Assembly (NCBI GenBank): GCA_022837185.1
Contig: JALHJD010000044.1
Coordinates: 1-14,320 of the forward strand
Source of the DNA: Desulfobacteraceae bacterium
Lineage (GTDB): Bacteria; Desulfobacterota; Desulfobulbia; Desulfobulbales; Desulfobulbaceae
Length of the DNA stretch: 14,320 nt
Reading direction: 5' to 3'
In this document: positions 12,361-14,320 of the stretch, piece by piece
Numbering within the stretch: position 1 is the stretch's first letter
How the letters are laid out: every line of letters begins with the position of its first letter
Notes under the pieces: generated by a model
Database searches by the model: none
What the model saw: only the letters and a program-made list of their open reading frames with translations
What the model was told of the DNA's origin: nothing
Translations under genes and position numbers: made by a program

Positions 12361-12644
12361 ATGCGGATCATTTCCGGCATTGGTATGATTCTTTGCGCGA
12401 TTGAGGTCTGGCGCGGATCATCCAGGCCGTCGGGGATGATGAAGGGGCGGTATTGACGACGGTATCCAGCCTCAGTTCGAGTCTGGCCGGCCTGGAGCCT
12501 GTCTGCCTGTCGGTTCCCAGGGTGGTCGATGCCGGCGGCGTACGGGATGAACTCTGGCCGCAGTTGTCCGACGACGAGCATGGGGCCCTGCTGGACAGCG
12601 CCGCCATTCTTGTCCGGGCCGGCAGGGAGCTCGGCTGCCTGTAA
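12361..12644 (+). pseudogene. Remnant of a lactate/malate dehydrogenase C-terminus, frameshifted
   Basis: From 12405 to 12644 the sequence encodes GLARIIQAVGDDEGAVL, then VCLSVPRVV and QLSDDEHGALLDSAAIL, ending at TAA. This matches the end of NAD-dependent L-lactate/malate dehydrogenases in order and spacing, although VVGRNG has decayed to VVDAGG. Just upstream in another frame, 12361-12402 reads MRIISGIGMILCAI, which lines up with the preceding EIIRRKGATYYAIG-type segment. A 2-nt gain (GA near 12402-12404) breaks the frame and creates a TGA. Only about 94 of roughly 310 residues remain and the catalytic and nucleotide-binding parts are absent, so this is a relic. It fills most of the gap between arsS and the transporter. 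Confidence 0.7.
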
Positions 12645-12693
12645 AGCCGGATTTCCCCGCCACTGCAGGGTTCGACGCCGAAGCCTGCGAAAA

Positions 12694-12703
12694 ATTGCGC
12701 AAT
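12694..12703. promoter_or_regulatory. Palindrome upstream of the binding-protein gene
   Basis: ATTGCGCAAT is a perfect 10-bp palindrome 43 nt before the start codon of the ABC transporter binding protein. It could be an operator core. No convincing sigma-70 promoter was found in the 101-bp gap, so this is only a candidate. Confidence 0.25.
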
Positions 12704-12745
12704 ATCCTTGCAAAAACAGGCCAGCAGGCTAAAGGTGATACTGTT

Positions 12746-14062
12746 ATGCCGGGACAAACATGCTATTTCTCCACCCGCGTCATCCTGAGCGCCCTACTCC
12801 TTTTCCTGCTGTTTGGCTGCAACCGGCAGGACGGCGGGGGGGAGGTCCCTTCCGGTGCGGTTCATCTGGAAGTCTGGGCGCACGCCGGCCAGGAGGCCGA
12901 GAGGACGGTGCTGCGCGAACAGGTGGATCGCTCCCGGCAGCATGCACCGGAGATAGACATAACGCTTGTCTTCATTCCGGAGCGGGACTACAACGCCCAG
13001 GTGCAGGCGGCGGCGATCGCCGGAGACATGCCCGACATCCTCGAGTTCGACGGACCCTATCTCTCCAACTACATCTGGCAGAACCAGCTGATCCCCCTGG
13101 AGGGACTGTTCTCCCCGGAGGTGATCGCCGATCTCCTGCCCTCAATCATTGTCCAGGGCACCAGGGGCGATCATCTCTATTCCGTCGCCGCATTCGATTC
13201 GGGCCTGGGCCTGTTCGCCCGGCGGAGCCAGTTGGAGGGGATCGACGCGCGGATCCCCCGCTCGTCTTCCCAAGCCTGGTCCGCGGCCGAATTTGAAGGC
13301 ATTCTCCGCGCCCTTGCCCAGAGCGATGCCGACGGGGCGGTATTGGACATGAAACTGAACTACGGCGGCGAGTGGTTCACCTTCGGCTTTTCGCCGATCC
13401 TCCAGTCCGCCGGCGCTGATCTCATAGAGCGGCGGGCGTATCAGCGCAGTACCGGGGTCATCAACAGCCCGGAGGCGGTCGCCGCCCTGCAGCGGGTGCA
13501 GGACTGGATCCGGCAGGGCCTGGTCGATCCCAACCTGGACGACGCCGCCTTTGTGACCGGCCGGGTCGCGCTCTCCTGGGTCGGGCATTGGGAATATTCC
13601 CGCTACCGGGAAGCATTCCCCGACGACCTGGTCCTGGTCCCTCTGCCTGATTTCGGCAGGGGCAGCCGCACGGGACAGGGCTCCTGGAACTGGGGAATCA
13701 CCCGGAACTGCCCCGACCCGCAGCAGGCCGCCGATTTCCTCCATTTCCTGCTGCGCCCCTCCGAAGTCCTTGCCATGAGCAATGCCAACGGCGCCGTCCC
13801 CGGCACCGAAAGCGCGGTCGCCCGGTCGCCCCTGTACGGCATTGACGGACCGCTGCGCCTGTTCGCCGAACAGCTCATGGGCGGCGTCTCCGTACCCAGG
13901 CCCCGGACACCGGCCTATCCCGTCATCACCACCGAGTTTCAGCAAGCCGTGCAACGCATCCGCAACAATGTTCCGGTCCGCGAGGCGCTGGACCGGGCGG
14001 CGGCAAATATCGATCAGGATATCCGTGACAACCATGGCTACCCCTTCAAATCGGACCAATAG
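12746..14062 (+). CDS. ABC transporter extracellular solute-binding lipoprotein (family 1, sugar type)
   Basis: A 438-residue protein with a lipoprotein signal: Arg11, the hydrophobic run VILSALLLFLLFGC, and acylated Cys25, so it would be anchored facing the periplasm. The mature part begins LEVWAH (41-46). It continues with VFIPERDYNAQVQAAAIAG and MPDILEFDGPYL (95-106), a pattern of family 1 carbohydrate-binding proteins. Later SWVGHWEY, WNWGIT and AADFLHFL match the domain that closes over the ligand. AGGTGA lies about 8 nt before the ATG at 12746; upstream TTG starts in frame would disrupt the signal peptide. The MalF-like permease gene overlaps its end by 29 nt. An oligosaccharide or polyol substrate is likely; which one cannot be told. 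Confidence 0.87.
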   Translation: MPGQTCYFSTRVILSALLLFLLFGCNRQDGGGEVPSGAVHLEVWAHAGQEAERTVLREQVDRSRQHAPEIDITLVFIPERDYNAQVQAAAIAGDMPDILEFDGPYLSNYIWQNQLIPLEGLFSPEVIADLLPSIIVQGTRGDHLYSVAAFDSGLGLFARRSQLEGIDARIPRSSSQAWSAAEFEGILRALAQSDADGAVLDMKLNYGGEWFTFGFSPILQSAGADLIERRAYQRSTGVINSPEAVAALQRVQDWIRQGLVDPNLDDAAFVTGRVALSWVGHWEYSRYREAFPDDLVLVPLPDFGRGSRTGQGSWNWGITRNCPDPQQAADFLHFLLRPSEVLAMSNANGAVPGTESAVARSPLYGIDGPLRLFAEQLMGGVSVPRPRTPAYPVITTEFQQAVQRIRNNVPVREALDRAAANIDQDIRDNHGYPFKSDQ

Positions 14063-14320
14063 TCCAGCCCTCGATGGACTGCGCCGCGAGCAGGATGCGC
14101 CCACGGCCTGGATCTTTGCGCTCCCAGCCCTGGCGGGCCTGATCTTTTTTGTTCTCGCTCCTTTTCTGCTGGCGCTGTTTCTCTCCTTCACCAATCTGCG
14201 GCTGGGCTCCCCCCTGCCCCTCGAATTCACGGGGCTGCGCCAGTACACCCGCATTTTCGCCGACACCGCCTTTCTCCGCGCCCTGCAGAACAATACCGTT
14301 TTTGCCCTGATGGTCGTCCC
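14034..14320 (+). CDS. ABC transporter permease, MalF/UgpA type (N-terminal part, runs off the window)
   Basis: The first 95 codons are present. A hydrophilic start (MATPSNRTNSPALDGLRREQ) leads into a first membrane helix, TAWIFALPALAGLIFFVLAP. LFLSFTNLRLGSPLPLEFTG follows, then LRQYTRIFADTAFLRALQNN and TVFALMVV. This is the typical start of MalF-type sugar permeases, with the FTNLRL, FTGLRQY and NNTVFAL positions conserved. The ATG at 14034 lies inside the binding-protein gene and overlaps it by 29 nt, so the two are probably translationally coupled. AGGA lies about 15 nt upstream, too far to be a strong site. A second permease and an ATPase would be expected beyond the window edge. Confidence 0.85.
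   Translation, partial: MATPSNRTNSPALDGLRREQDAPTAWIFALPALAGLIFFVLAPFLLALFLSFTNLRLGSPLPLEFTGLRQYTRIFADTAFLRALQNNTVFALMVV

Noticed and set aside
12402..12404. In-frame TGA before GLARII considered as a second selenocysteine codon
   Set aside because: It falls where a dehydrogenase has an AIG motif, with the frame shifted. No Sec is known there and no hairpin follows, so a frameshifted relic explains it better.
13142..14293. Open frame of 383 codons antisense to the binding-protein and permease genes
   Set aside because: Composition is typical of an antisense shadow; the plus-strand genes explain the region.

Overview
The window comes from a GC-rich (by eye about 60% or more) Gram-negative bacterium. 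A lipoprotein multiheme cytochrome c, two PilZ (c-di-GMP receptor) proteins and a probable selenoprotein radical SAM enzyme point to the Desulfuromonadia/Geobacter-like or wider Desulfobacterota world. That placement is inferred from gene content, not from a marker gene. No rRNA, tRNA, CRISPR array, transposase or phage gene was seen.

Layout. (1) 1-1037: the 5' end of a multiheme cytochrome c lipoprotein on the minus strand, diverging from a PilZ gene. (2) 1081-5886: a nucleotide-sugar block. manB and manC (minus) make GDP-mannose, and rmlA and rmlD (plus) catalyse two of the four steps to dTDP-rhamnose. The two pairs diverge from a 210-bp region where the predicted promoters share overlapping -10 elements. 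A second PilZ gene (5937-6299) lies on the other side, so c-di-GMP receptors flank the block. (3) 6315-8448: a UPF0280 (ApbE-like) gene in an operon with the second PilZ gene, diverging from two overlapping glycosyltransferase-like genes of the TIGR04282 and TIGR04283 families, which are named for arsenosugar biosynthesis. (4) 8458-10862: a CvpA-family membrane protein diverging from an Sfp-type phosphopantetheinyl transferase, which overlaps a mutM (Fpg) gene with an unusual basic tail. (5) 11026-12343: an AhpD-like protein and the radical SAM enzyme ArsS. (6) 12361-12644: a decayed C-terminal piece of a lactate/malate dehydrogenase. (7) 12746-14320: a sugar-type ABC transporter, with a lipoprotein binding protein and the start of a MalF-type permease.

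The main result is the 3' end of arsS. The apparent stop TGA at 12320-12322 falls where the family's C-terminal Cys/Sec sits (CTAGAG-F-T-[TGA]-G-G). It is followed by six more codons, a second stop, and a GC-rich stem-loop with a GU-containing apex at a spacing typical of a bacterial SECIS. I annotate the gene through the TGA, as a 316-residue selenoprotein with Sec310. A conventional annotation would cut the protein just before its likely redox-active residue. With the AhpD-like partner and the two glycosyltransferases, four arsenosugar-associated families lie within about 5.2 kb, split by three unrelated genes.
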